NCBI GenBank assembly: GCA_027575765.1
Contig: JANBPT010000448.1
Coordinates: forward strand, 1-35,687
From: Tieghemiomyces parasiticus
Taxonomy: Eukaryota; Kickxellomycota; Dimargaritomycetes; Dimargaritales; Dimargaritaceae
Direction of reading: 5' to 3'
DNA length: 35,687 nucleotides
Shown here in pieces: positions 10,449 through 22,600 of the stretch. Position numbers and translations under genes: made by a program. Under the pieces are notes generated by a model that made no database searches, had not been told where the DNA came from, and saw only the letters and a list, made by a program, of their open reading frames with translations. Numbering within the stretch: the first letter of the stretch is position 1; each line of letters opens with the position of its first letter.

Positions 10449-13141
10449 ACAAAAGACCTGTTGACGGAAAATGGTCTAAAAAGCCGCAGGTAGCCATGGC
10501 TGGGAATGAGTGTCGGCCGGTCTGGGAGCATAGGCTTGGATGTAGGGTGACTGGTAAACAACCATGTTAATTTCCACCCACCCCAACCAACTTAGCTACC
10601 TAACTATGGGGGAGGGGTTCGCACACCCTATGTGAAATATGCTAGTCCGGGTTCGGGAAACACATGAAAAGCCACTTTAGTAAGATTATTTCGAAGATCC
10701 TGAGCGAACTACCGTTTGGGCCGCGATACTGCATACCCATAGGGCCAGGTTGGGATGTCAGTGGGTCCTCTACGGGTTTACCCGTTTAAATGATAGAATG
10801 GAGTGTCTCCTTTCTACGGCCCAGCCGGAAATTAGATACTGGCGAGGCGGAAAATAAGGTACAGAGGTAAACCAAAGCGGAGGTGACATGACCTATCTGT
10901 GTCCTGGGCGGTAACCACCGGCCAGGCGGAAGGGGTGCGGTGTAGCCGGTGTATAACCCTACCAATCAAGCCATTTCCAGGCGTGGAGGATCGGGTCACA
11001 CCCGGTACGCCTTCGTCCGAGTGGGCAAAGCGGGCTGACCCCAGGTCGTACTAAGATTGTAGGGTGAGTAAATAAGCCAAGGGACTCCATCCGCCCTCCC
11101 CCTTGACTTTGACTACTCCTTACCAGGTGTACCTGTCGCCGGCGGTGACCATTTCGTGACAGTTGACTCCCAGTGATTGGTGGGCCATAGCATATACTGG
11201 CGGAAGCCCATAGTCCTAATATGTGAACAGGTTTAATGCCGCGGTAATATTTAGAGAGGGGGGTTTATATAGGTATAATCAATCATTTAAGCATTCGCAT
11301 TGCGTTCATGCTGAGCTATAGTTCAGTGAAGCAGGCCAGGCAACCGTCTGGAGATAAAACATCCATGGGTTAATGCCTGACTAGGCAGGCAGTACCTGAA
11401 GAATTGGCTAATGTGTGCCATATGTCAGTCAGCACCTGCTACATGGCGGACAATAAGGCTGATCTGTCCTGATGTATCTTCGGAAGTAAGCACCTACACC
11501 TGGAGTAACCGGTGAGCATGAAATAGACTGGGTAAAGGGGGGGGGGTGTATCGGACACAGTGAGAGAGGGGAGGGTTTGGGGTTAAAATGGTCAATGTAA
11601 AACTACCAATCGGCTAAACGAGGGTGACCAAGAGCAGCCTCTTGCCCCCCCCACGGTACGTTTTCAATCGTCTTTAAAACACCCTTAAAGTCCTGGATAG
11701 GAGTCGAGGGTCTATACTAGCGTTTTCTGTGCATCCTCTCGTGGTTTATTCAATTAATCCTAGTTTGACCTCCCTTCTCCTTCCTCTCTCTCCTTCCTCC
11801 CCTCCCCCATATCACTGGGATCACAGGAGCAACCTAAGCTAGAAGCCGGTGAGAAATGATGTGCGAGGATGGGGGATGCCCGCAGTCTGTGAGGGTCGTC
11901 AAAATGGGGGGAGAGGGATGAGTACAAAGGAAACAATAATCCAAGAGCGCACGGCCGAAGATATCACGTACGCCGGCCGACAATGAAGATGTCAGCCAAC
12001 GATACGTAAAACGGCATCCCATTGGTAAGCCACCAGGCCTGGCATTATTAAGCTCTCACTTTTCCGCAAGTTGCTGAAGCCAGGCTGAGGTATGTGGGGT
12101 CGACCAGTATCCAATTTGGCATTGTCAAGGAGGGTCTGTGTCGAGGTTTCCGTAGGGTCCTCTTTTCTTGTACGCTATCCCTACCCCAGGCGACACTATA
12201 TGGGCAGATATGGTTACTTGCCGAGTACCTAAGGGATCTATATGAGGGTGAGAAGGCTTAGTGGCAGGGGGTTTATGGCCAAGGTCTGCGATGGACCACC
12301 AGTCGACTCGATTTAATATTGACTTTCATCTGAGCCACAGATTTTTTTATACTACTATCTGTTGTTCCTCTCACTTCTTATGCTATAGATTTCCATGTCA
12401 CACTGATTCGAAAACCGCCATGCGACAGGTGTATTCAATAAGCAGTCCAGGTAAACCACAAGTTTCCTCCGATTCCGGCAACCCAGTGAGCCTAAGGAAT
12501 TGATTCTACCTTCATACTCACGGCTATATTCATTGCCTACACACACTTTATAAACATAATCTCCCCAAATGAACCTTGCGCAGTTTAAAGCTCATTTAGC
12601 CCTAATCTGGAGCCGCCGCTGATCCGTCGAAGCACAACGCGGCACACACCGGTTCGTGTGAATGGTTGGCGGGATAAATAAACGGCCGGGAGGAAGGTCA
12701 GCGCAAAGGCGAGATAAGGACTCGTAGGCGGTGACCTCCATTACTAGGAAGGTGGGCAATGCATCCCAGTCCCATCCCTTCCCTCCGCTTCATCCTTCCG
12801 CACGCGACACCTCGTCAGCTGTTGGTTAGTCTCTAAGCATAGTAATTTGCGTGACGGACTGTAGTGGATGGATTCCGTGTCAAGGCTACCAGCAACCACC
12901 TAAACAATGCCATAATTGGTTGCTGTACCCCAGTGGCCAGTCTTGCGGTGAATGAGGACTCAGTGTCCACATCACGGTGCGCACTACTCATTTCCTCCAA
13001 TTCGCCTCCCTCCCCCCTGCAGAAAACCATAAGGAGGTCATGGACAGATTCCCACTGACGGTTTCATTAACGAAGTGAGCCTGACGTACTTCGAGGCGTC
13101 GGCCAGCTGCGACGGGTGCAGTAAAATAAAACACGTACGTC

Positions 13142-13159
13142 CACACACACACACACACA
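13142..13159. repeat. (CA)9 microsatellite
   Basis: Nine perfect CA units. It would be complementary to the (TG)12 repeat about 750 bp downstream, so the pair forms a loose inverted repeat. Confidence 0.95.
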
Positions 13160-13906
13160 AATGCAGCCAGATTACAGCCCTGTTCATTGGACGAATAGGA
13201 CATCAATAAGGGGGAGAGCTGCGCAAACGGCAAGCCTTATTGTGCTATCCATCCCCACCCCGTCTAAGCCGTTGTCATGAAGAGTCGGTTAAGAGCATAG
13301 AAGCCAACCGGGTACCGTGGCGTTGTCTAGTTTTGCCTAAGGTATCCTGATTATCCCTGGGTTCTGCTGCTGGCCCAGGATTTGGACTGAACTTGGCTTT
13401 CGTTGAGCTCAGCGCGGTGGGTGGACTGGCCTGGTGAAAGTAGAAGGGTTTAGCCTAAGCATATCCCCTCCACGGCTGCCAATGAATCAGGAAGATTGTC
13501 CCCATATATGGGATTATGGTCAGTTAGGTAGACGACTAGACCTTTACAACAGATGGTGACCCATATTTATATAAACCAGAGTGAAAGACCCAACGTGAGT
13601 GTCCACGAAGCCTTGGTTGCATGCTAACCGGGTTCATACTGATAAGGGTCTTTTCGCATCCATTCTTGTATACTGTGCTCAGGAAGCAGTAAAACCACCC
13701 GCAGACCCGGCTCCACAATAAGTTTGACTCAGGACGTACGAATTCCTATAGCATGCCGAAAGTTTTGACGTGTGAGTTCGGAAGGTGCATCAACTACTTG
13801 CCATTTCTCGCACACAAAGAAGGGATTGACCACCCAAAGGGTGAGATTTCTCGTCCGCCAATGTCGAATAACAGCGCTTTCCGACGTTTTCCAACACGGG
13901 CGCATA

Positions 13907-13930
13907 TGTGTGTGTGTGTGTGTGTGTGTG
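13907..13930. repeat. (TG)12 microsatellite
   Basis: Twelve perfect TG units, followed by a C and six G. Confidence 0.95.
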
Positions 13931-14545
13931 CGGGGGGAGAGAGGGATTGGTCAGATCGACCGCCGGTCAATGAAGGGGCATGCTCAAGGACCCGTTCTAA
14001 AAATATGGGTTATTAAAAAAGGGTTCGGTTGATCAGTTGGAAGTTACGTCGGAAATTCTCGTTTCCAAATGTCCGCTAGCCTGCTTGACGTGGAAGTAAA
14101 AAAAAAAGGGGGGAGGCAGCGACAGGGAGTAGAGGACCGGTCCTTCCTAGATTCCAAGTCAGGTGCCAACGGTAGCTTCATACCGTACTATGCAGCTGTC
14201 TACAGGCTTCAATATAATTTACCCGTTGACTTTGGTACGGCGGGGAAGGGAGAAGTAGCCAGAACCCGGTTGCCTGAATTGGTCACCAGGGACCGGATCA
14301 TGTTTTAGGCGGGCGTGCATCGTTAATAATCAGTAGGCTACATGTAGATACCCAGTCAGCTTGTTTCAAACTCTAGGACGTTAAACTCTGTTTAGCCAGT
14401 AACCCCCATAAGCCTTGGACAGTCATTAAATGGTAGCCATCGTTATCAGTGGTTCTGTGAGGATTAATACTTCATTTGAAAGTATGTTACAAGAAGAATC
14501 AGATTGGCGGGAAAAAGATACCCTGCGGACAATGAAAATATGGGG

Positions 14546-15157
14546 GTTATGAGCAACCACAGGGAGGAGGGGGGCGTGTATCCAATGGTGAAGAGGGCCC
14601 AGGTGGCGGCCCACTGTGCAAATGACTAGATGAAGGGAAAAACTGCGAGGTGAAGGTGATATGCGAATGCAAAGACTTGTACAGAAATATTTGAAAGGGG
14701 CGGGGGTTGCAAGAAATGTGTAGAGATGAATAACTGGATGGAAAGTGAAAAGTGGGTTGAATTATGTAGGTGCGAGACGAAGATTGCTGGAAGGCGTGGG
14801 GGGGGATATGCAGGCAGTGGAGAGACTGGCCATACTCGACGGCGTGGGGGGAGGAATATGAATAGAAGGAAAGGAAATAGGCTGCCAAGGATAATGGACG
14901 GTGGGAGGGGTACCAGCCCGTCCCAGAAACATACCAATATACATTCTGATTTCCCACGGACCATTCCACAAGTACCACGCTGAAGTCTATAATGGGCTTA
15001 GGTGGGCCCGTTAGTCGGCCGACCGCGTGAGAGGGGAGTACGGATGGCGCGGGAGAATAGCAGTAATCGAGTGTAAAAAAGGGGTCATGCCTTAGCACGG
15101 ACTAGCTACGACAGTATCCCCCCCCGTGACTCCTTCCCTTTACTGTGCCACGGGCGC
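14546..15157 (-). other. 3' flank of C2H2 gene, pyrimidine-rich on minus strand
   Basis: Downstream of the zinc-finger stop the minus strand is rich in C and T, especially 14970-14620. Long stop-free frames arise here from composition alone: they start at non-ATG codons and encode Ser/Pro/His/Phe-rich nonsense. The asymmetry could mark a long 3' untranslated region or the leader of another minus-strand gene starting below 14550, but I see no such gene. Confidence 0.4.
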
Positions 15158-16885
15158 TCAGTAGGGGGCCGCGCCAACTTGAGTAGGCCGGTTGGTGCCG
15201 CCGTTGTTATTCCGACCGCCCGGTCCCCGGCGGGCCCCCGTGACAGCGCAGTTGGGGTTATTCCGTCGGTGCCGATGTAGGGCATCCTGGCGCGAGAAGC
15301 GCACGTTGCAGTAGTCGCACTGGTATTCCTTCTCAGGCTTGTGCGTCGTCATGTGCCGCTGCAGGTCGTGGTTACGGCCAAACGGCTTTTTGCAGTCGTC
15401 ACACAGGTAGGGACGCTTATCGGTGTGGGTCATCTCGTGGGACCGCACGCTGGAACTCTTGGAAAACGTCTTGCTGCAGTCCTGGTAGGCGCACGTAAAC
15501 GTTTTGACACGGCGTTCCGCAGTAACCGGACGTTGTCGCCGGCTTTCGCCCGTCGATCGGCGCGGGGGCTTGAGGGTCGTCGTTGTCGTCGTCGCGGTAG
15601 GATCGGCGGGGGTGGTGGTCGGGACACCTAGCATCGAGTCGAAAGGGACTTGGACGGCGGTATCGGGCCCTTCCATCATCATGCTGCTCATCGTGTAGGA
15701 GTGGCCATTGGCGGAAACGACTGCGCCGGGGCTTACCGACCCCGTCGACGTGTAGGCGGCCAGAGCCGAGGCCATCGCGGCCGTGTCCTCATCGATCATC
15801 CGGGCAGGGTCAGCTGGTGACATCGAAGCCAGGTTGAAGGAAGTGCAGGCGACGGTCGGAGTGGCAGCAGGGGTTAAGGTGACTAACGGGGTGTTGGCCG
15901 TCGACATGGTACGGCACGGGGATGGGTGTGGATGCTGGAGCTCGGTTCCGCCGCGACCGTCGGATGAGGGGGTCGGGGTGGCGGTGCTGACGGTTAAGGA
16001 TGACACTGGGGTCCGTTGGGGACTCGCAGCGGCGCCCTTCGTTCTATGACTCGCAACTCGCGAACTGTCGGGTTGAGTCATTATCGGGGGTGCAGGATCG
16101 TTGTAATTAGCCAGACGACCCTGCTGGGCCATGGCGTTAGCCACCATCTGCATGTCCAATAAGCTGCTGGCGTTGGTCACAGGCGACGGGTACTGGTTGC
16201 TATAGGTGTTCAGGCCCGAGCCGGTCAGTGGGGATATGCCCATCATGAACGGCAGGGAGTCGACCTGCGGACGACCTGCTGTGGGCGACGTGGGAGAAAG
16301 CAGAGAGAAGTAAGGGAGGGTGGTCGCATCGGAAGTGGTTGGGAGGACGCCAGGAAAGAGGCCCTGGGGTAGACCTCGAGGGAGACCGGCCGAGGCCAGT
16401 AGCGAGTTGTGAGCAAAGTCACTGCCGAACGGGGAGTACATAGAGGACAAACCGCTGGCCAAGCTCATCCCGGGCACGGATTCGGTGACGCCACTGGCCA
16501 CACGGCCCTCGTCGAGCTCGACGTTCAGATAGAGATTCTCTTCGCCATTCTCGTCACCCAGTCCCTCCTTGGGAATCAGCATACTTAGAGCCAGGGATTG
16601 GAACTCTACCCCGCCGTATTCGCCCATGCTGTTGAAGGCCGGGACCGCGGTGAGCGGCTGTGGCTGGCTGCTCAGTAGGGAGCCAGGGGGAGCGCCCGGG
16701 CTGGTCGCAGGCAAGTGTGCATAGCTCTGGTAAGACCCAGCCATGGGAGCAGACATGGGGTGGAACGGAACAAACCCGGCGGTCAGGGTGGGACGGCCAC
16801 CCATGTGCGACGGGGAATATAGGTCGCCGGTCGCTGGGACGCCGTAGCTGGTTGTGAGATGAGGGTTATGGGTCGGATCGGCCAT
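15158..16885 (-). CDS. C2H2 zinc-finger transcription factor (single exon)
   Basis: The 575-residue frame starts at an ATG at 16885, with an in-frame TAG a short way upstream. Residues 1 to about 430 are low-complexity Ser/Thr/Pro/Ala-rich, as in activation regions, with a short poly-Thr run before a basic patch (about 440-460, RRSTGESRRQRP) that may be a nuclear localisation signal. Three fingers follow. Finger 1 is at 465-487 (C-x4-C-x12-H-x3-H), finger 2 at 495-515 (C-x2-C-x12-H-x3-H) and finger 3 at 523-546, which ends in Cys instead of His (C-x2-C-x12-H-x6-C). The recognition helices RNHDLQR and RQDALHR carry Arg at -1 and +6, which favours G-rich sites. The order of fingers with a final C2HC finger and RQDAL-x-RH is common in fungal regulators. 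The target genes are unknown. It has no splice sites and stronger GC content than its flanks. Confidence 0.93.
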   Translation of the reverse strand: MADPTHNPHLTTSYGVPATGDLYSPSHMGGRPTLTAGFVPFHPMSAPMAGSYQSYAHLPATSPGAPPGSLLSSQPQPLTAVPAFNSMGEYGGVEFQSLALSMLIPKEGLGDENGEENLYLNVELDEGRVASGVTESVPGMSLASGLSSMYSPFGSDFAHNSLLASAGLPRGLPQGLFPGVLPTTSDATTLPYFSLLSPTSPTAGRPQVDSLPFMMGISPLTGSGLNTYSNQYPSPVTNASSLLDMQMVANAMAQQGRLANYNDPAPPIMTQPDSSRVASHRTKGAAASPQRTPVSSLTVSTATPTPSSDGRGGTELQHPHPSPCRTMSTANTPLVTLTPAATPTVACTSFNLASMSPADPARMIDEDTAAMASALAAYTSTGSVSPGAVVSANGHSYTMSSMMMEGPDTAVQVPFDSMLGVPTTTPADPTATTTTTTLKPPRRSTGESRRQRPVTAERRVKTFTCAYQDCSKTFSKSSSVRSHEMTHTDKRPYLCDDCKKPFGRNHDLQRHMTTHKPEKEYQCDYCNVRFSRQDALHRHRRNNPNCAVTGARRGPGGRNNNGGTNRPTQVGAAPY

Positions 16886-19340
16886 GGTGAAGAGTCGACC
16901 CTATCCGGATAGAATACTGAGAGGTAACACAGAGCAGCGGCAGAGGGGAGGGTATATAATATCAAGAATAATATTGTGAGGAAGTAGGGCGAGTGTAGAC
17001 TAGGCAGTGAAAAGTCCAGAGTGGGAAAGTTTCAAATAGGAAAGTAGGTTGTGGGCCACGGTCGGGAGAGGAAGATGGGCAGGGCACGTGTGAATTGAGG
17101 TACTTGAGTGGACAGCGGGTGGCAGCTAGAAGGTGCCAATGGAACAAGGGCCGTTATGAGTTACAGGACGAAGATCCCAAGTTGGGGGTGAGGGGTCAAG
17201 AAACGAGTTAGAAAGGTGTCCGTTTGAGGCAGCCCCGAGTATGAAATAACTTCGTGAGTGGGAATGGGTAGGCCACAGTTGTGTGTGGGTCATTCAGTTG
17301 AGTGTCCACGCGGTGCAGTAAAGGGAGAAGGTGGGGAAGAGTGTGGGGGAGGGTCGGAAAAAGACGGCGACGGACGGCTGTAAATAGGAGGTAGAGGAGA
17401 TTGAGGACACCGCGGTCACTAGATGCAGGGCTGCGGGCGAGGGCAGAGTGCAGTACCGAGGAGGCCGTCGCGAGAGCTTTTGAACGCAGGGTGTGCGGTA
17501 TGTGTGTACACTAGGTCACGAAAGGTGAAACAATGGGTCAGGGTTCATGCAGCCCAGTGGGAAAGGGTGCACCAGATGCGCGAGTGCGTGGGGGTGGGCA
17601 GGTATAGGGCGGTTTATGGACGACGGGCACGAAAATGGAACGCAAAGTAGTTAAGTTGAGAGGGGGGATAGATCGGTTACTATAGGAACGAAAGTAAGGG
17701 TTACTGACATAAAGGAGGGAGGGGAAAGGTGCCAAAAAGTGCACAGCAGTAATGATGACGAGGCCCAGCCCGGGGGATGGCTGCAGGAGCGATGTCAATT
17801 CAGTCCGCGACTGCGTGCCGGTGCGGGCCTGGCGGTCATTAATGAGGGGATTAGTGAATGGCCGAGCCGACTTGCTTACCTTTGGGAGGAAGAACGAGGA
17901 CAGTGGGATGGTTCGTCTAGTCGGGGCCAATGGTAATGAAGGGAGGGGGGTCGGAAGGATTGCTGGGGAGCAGCCAGGATCGAGGCGCCAGGAGAGAAAA
18001 GTAAAATGTTAGGACAAGTGTTTGTGTAGGTTTAAGGGGGAAGGGTAGGCAGGTCAGCACTAGGAGCAATAAATAGGAGAAATGAGGGAGGGAGGGGCGA
18101 CGCAACGTTCGTTTTATAGCGAAAATGGGAAGAAGCAAAGTGGTATAGTGACAAGGACGACGGCGAGGGCCGATACTGTAGTCGTACAAGGCCCGATGCG
18201 TTAGAGGAGCGTAGATGAGTAGAAGGGGGCGCGGAAGACAAGACACCACGGTGCAACGTCGAGTGGACGGATAATGCTGGAATGAGAGCGGAGGAAGGAA
18301 AGGAAAGGGGGGGCTGAGTCCGAGAGGTCCAACGGAAATCCGAAGGTTTCGTTTGGTTCAATTGTCAAACGGTGGACGCTATAATAGTCGCCGAAGGGGG
18401 GCAGAAGGGGAGCAATAGGTATTAAGAAGGGATGAGAAAGATTAGGGCGGGCGAGGGTTGATTAAATGTTTATGATATACAGCGGGTAGTAGCTGAATGG
18501 TATGTAGCCAAAGGGTTAGACGTGAAGTGTCACGCATAGGGAATTGGGAAGGTACAGTCGGCTATGGGCAGTGGCAATGGTGGTCTGAAGTGTTAAAGGG
18601 GGGGAGGCGGGGTGGGGAGTATTTATATGGTTCCGATGGTTTGGTTTTTATAGCATGAAGGTAGACATGAGGTGAGGAAGGGGTATCGGTTCTCCTAATT
18701 GGAGGGAGCGAACTACTGGAATGTGAGGGGAAAAGGAGGAGGGGGGGCGTCGTTAATGACGAGTGGGCCCTGCGGAGTTTGTCACCTCCGGAATCTCGGG
18801 GTGCGGGCTGCCCTCGGTGAAATGGGGTTGAGTTATGTAGGGGGGGAAGATTACCTTGGGCAGTAAGAAATGGCGTAAATAACGGCTGAGGTAGCGGTGT
18901 TGGTGCAACCAGGGGTCCTGAAATAGGGAATTATGAGGGCAGGGATGGAATTAGAGATGGCAAGGAGTGTGTGACTAGGTGGGGGAATCGCAATCCCAAA
19001 CGAGGCGAAAACAGGGAGGGGGCAGTGCCCTCCGAGGACACATAGAACGGTGGGAAAGTACGTCTGTGGTGGAGGAAAGGGTGTAAATGGGCGATGGCCG
19101 AGCTACCGAACAGTCGCTACTGTATTAGGCAAATAGGGTTAAGCGGGCAATAGCGACCCAGGCCCGGTGGGGTGGCCACAGCAAGGAGCGAAGGCGGAAA
19201 TTGGAGGGAGGCGACCCTCCCCTCCTATACCAAGTTCGATGGCGGCATCTGAGGGATGTGTAATACAAATGGGTAGGCGCTTGAAAGATAAGGGAGAGGG
19301 AGGGATAGTAGGCTTTGCGGACCCTGACTCGCTAGGTATT
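16886..19340 (-). other. Long purine-rich (minus: pyrimidine-rich) upstream region of C2H2 gene
   Basis: For about 2.4 kb the plus strand is dominated by G and A, with many GGGG and GGAGG runs. The bias stops sharply near 19340, where the plus strand becomes CT-rich (19365-19445). No protein frame is convincing. On the minus strand a good donor (AAAG followed by GTAAGC at about 17879) and an acceptor-like cctctcag at about 16920 would allow a leader intron. I read the region as an extended promoter or a long spliced leader of the transcription factor gene, by composition and position only. Confidence 0.5.
16953..16960 (-). promoter_or_regulatory. TATA box of C2H2 gene
   Basis: The minus strand reads ATTATATA about 68 bp upstream of the ATG at 16885, within a short AT-rich patch in otherwise purine-biased DNA. 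A cctctcag just before the start codon could instead be a splice acceptor for a leader intron, so the site may not be the only promoter. Confidence 0.45.
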
Positions 19341-19639
19341 TATCCTTCCCGCCATTGAATTCGATGCTACCCTCCCCTCCCCCTCCACGCCCTGGTGCGT
19401 ATCTCTATTTTTCACTGTCACCCCCACTTCCTCGGCCTCCACCTGATGCCCACTGTGCATAGCGCGAGCAGGCTCCCGTTTCCGAAGCCAGAATGGTCAG
19501 GTGGCCTCGTAGTTGTAGACGATTTCTTTTGGGACTGGACAGCATTGCATAATAGGTTCAGTCGGGCCACTGGCGGCTACACATCGAGGCGGTCGGGTAC
19601 GGGCTACCTGTATGCGTTTTCTGGCCAAGGGGACTAGGA

Positions 19640-22600
19640 GAAGTGGACGAGTGCATGTACACTTAACTGGCCTTCTCCTCAATCAGGGTTACTATACGCA
19701 AACCCTACCTCCTCACAGTTAATTAGCGGTCAATCGCTGCGCCCGGCGAGCGTCCCTGCCGTACTTACCCCGTACCTCCACCACCACTCTCCCCCTGTCC
19801 GCCATTAGTACCGCGCCCACCCACGGGGGCTGAAATTCATTAGCCGTGCTCGAAAGTGAAAGGAGAACGTCCCTGGCCTCTCTCTCCATTTCCATCCTGT
19901 GGGCATGCATGCATAGCAACGGAATTGGTGGGCGTTGAACCCGACTCATCGTGCTAGAGCCGCACCGTCGCCGTGTATGCAACCGCCACCCTGTACTTAT
20001 TTAGCCCCCAAAAAGACGAGAGCCGTCGACGCTCGAGTCGCTACTCGGCCACGTTCTACCCGCCACGTAACAGTTCCTTGTACAGATACACCGAGCTTCC
20101 AGTAACTACAGTGCGGGCGCGGAAAGCCCTGCCTTCACGATACGCCTGTCCACTCCAAAGTCCTTCAGGCAACGGTAGAGGAGTGAGTGATCGCGAAGAC
20201 TGACCGGTATCGCTGGGATCCACAAACCTAATGAGCTTGGCATTCAGGGCACAATAGCCAGGGGCTGGCCCAGCCGTGGTGTATGAGCGGTATTTTGGCC
20301 AAGCCTAGTAAAGTAGGTGTATATTTTATTGGCTAGTCAAGTCAACATCAGACCGCTTGGACCTACCAAACTTCACGATCGACCTAACCATTTCTTTATG
20401 CTGCCATTAGGGATACGCAGTCGATGCGCGACGGCCAGATTCCCTGTTCACCAGAGGGGGGGAAGGGGAGGTTGGATGTCAGCAACAGCGTTCCCCGCCA
20501 CTACTGTTATTTTTCTTACGGCCATCACAGATTGACTTTCTTACTAGACTTCTGAGCATCTAAAGGTAATCCATACAAGAAAGACCCAGGTACATGGCGC
20601 CGGTAATGTAGTGAAAACAATTCTACCCGTCGAGGGAAAAATATGAAGGATTCGCCGAACCCGCGGCCCGCCCAAATCGTCCCGCTTGCAGTGATGGTAG
20701 GGGGAATTGGCTTGGAGTAGTCCGCAGGGTTATAGCCTAATATAGGCGGGCCTACGAGTTGGCATTTAACCATTTCGGGCTGATTGGAACTTAGGGGGGG
20801 GGCAAGGTAAAAGCTGAAGGACGGGCTTAACCCGGAAAAAGAATACGACTAGGAAAAGCCATCAAGAGGGACCCGAGTAGCTAAGTGCCGATTCAAAGTA
20901 GTCAGGTCTAGAATACATGCAGGCGGACGTGGTCTTCATCGGCGCTGAGGTGCATAGAAGGCGTCCCCGACAGAGATAACGCCAATCGATAGGCGGGTAT
21001 TTTGGATCAGAGCTCGGTGGAGACCCTTTATTTTAATTATTAGCGTTTGGGCTGGGTCAGATGAGCTGTTAGGACGAAGCCTATGGTGAGTGCGGATATA
21101 GAAGCGTCAGGTCACAAGGTCACGGTAAATGGATTAGGTAGCCAGAGCCGGGTAGCCTAGTGAAGCTAGTGCGCAGAGTCGGCACGAAGCCGGGCCTTTC
21201 AGATCATCTGCAAGCTTGAAACAAATCTACCACGTCAAGCCATCGGCCAAAGTGCCTACCGAAACGTAGGCTATCAGGTCATACTTCAGATCACCCTAGT
21301 GCCCACTGAACTCTTAATCGCCAGCCTTGCCCTTAGGCCGAGTTGTACTACCTACCCTCAGCACCAGAACCCGTCGATCGCACACCGATATCTCAACAGC
21401 CCCCTCCCACCCGGTCGTTAATTACGCCTGCGGGCGGACGCACGGCAAGGTATGGTGGACGGCTGCGCCTTAACCGCCTTGTGGTTCGCAGGGACGAGAT
21501 GACTTCAACGGAAGGGGGGACGATAGACGCAAGGGATGCTATGCCTATGATTTCTCAGGTAGGCCAACACGTCCAGCACATCCGGATTGAAACCAGTACG
21601 CGATGCTCAGGGCTTGAAGCAACCGGTTGCCGAACACCCGACCTAAACACGGTCAACGAGGTACATACCTTGACTGTCACCTATTGTTACAGTGAAGCCA
21701 CTTGGTGTCACGTATCTTTGGTTCTCGCTTACCCATATCCGAATACCGCGGCTATATGCATCAATCGGGTTATATTAGTCCTTACCTTTGGAGCAGTGAG
21801 ACCGTGGTAGACCGACTCATCTCGCTACTGCGTGTGGGGGGGGAAGGACGATGAGAAGGGGGAGTGAAGGATGTCCGCCCGGCTACCAACGGATTGACAC
21901 TTGCCCTCACGTACGCCCAACAGTGACGGCCGGGCCGTTGTTGACCATCAAAGACCAGATCCCCCCCCCCGCAGCCTGCTAAATCCGCTGCCCAAAGCAG
22001 TCTAGGGTGTGAATCTAGTATGTCGTATTAGGAGGGGGTCGCTTGCTGCCTTATTTGGGTTTGGTGGAAATTTTACTGTGCTTATTGGCTTGGGGGCCTG
22101 GAGAAAGCCGATGTTTCGTCAATGTGGTTGACAGGAGAAGAGAGGGGTGGGGGGTCCGAAAAAAAGGCACCGAAAACATCGTCCACCTACGGTTTTACAA
22201 AGGGTTGCCGGTAACCTTCACACGATCCGTTGCCTTGACAGGGGGCCGCCTTAATCGCCATCCCAGCCGGTGCCAATACTAATGAGGGCTGATAACACCG
22301 CGTCGCTTTCGCTGCATAGGTATAAGCCCAACCAAGAGGGAATGCTCTTGATATACCACGGCGACTGTGGACGCAATTCATTTTAACCGCAAATTCATCC
22401 CAGGACCCTCCCCCCTCCAACAGACGGGCGGCGAAGGTGGGAGGAGGGAAGCATGGGCCGGAGGGGTAGGGGTGGTCAGTTTGGATGGCATGCAGTAAGC
22501 CCAAGGTATCCTCGGGAGGCAGCTCAGGGAGACCGCGGCGCATACAGCTCATTACTGTCACGAGGAGCATTCCGCTGTCGGGCAGAGCGGTACTGTGGCC

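Larger units (their letters stand above)
7926..14545. other. Gene-poor intergenic stretch
   Basis: Over 6.6 kb neither strand shows a conserved protein, a long ATG-started frame or a convincing exon chain. Content includes repeated G and C homopolymers, a C9/G9 hairpin (10402-10448) and two dinucleotide repeats (13142-13159, 13907-13930). There are two short CT-rich patches, near 9015 on the minus strand and near 11770 on the plus strand. A 79-codon ATG frame at 14069-14308 (starts MSASLLDVEV) interrupted by an A10 run is the best single candidate and resembles nothing I know. No tRNA A/B-box pair was found. Confidence 0.55.

Noticed and set aside
10640..10660. Possible tRNA B box (gggttcggg)
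   Set aside because: No A box or acceptor stem upstream.
14547..15098. 183-codon minus-strand open frame
   Set aside because: It starts at GTG, and its Ser/Pro/His/Phe content reflects the pyrimidine-rich strand. Overlapping frames are equally open.
21343..21810. 155-codon plus-strand open frame
   Set aside because: Starts at TTG; from the first ATG only 103 codons remain. No recognisable domain and no CT-rich leader or TATA box.
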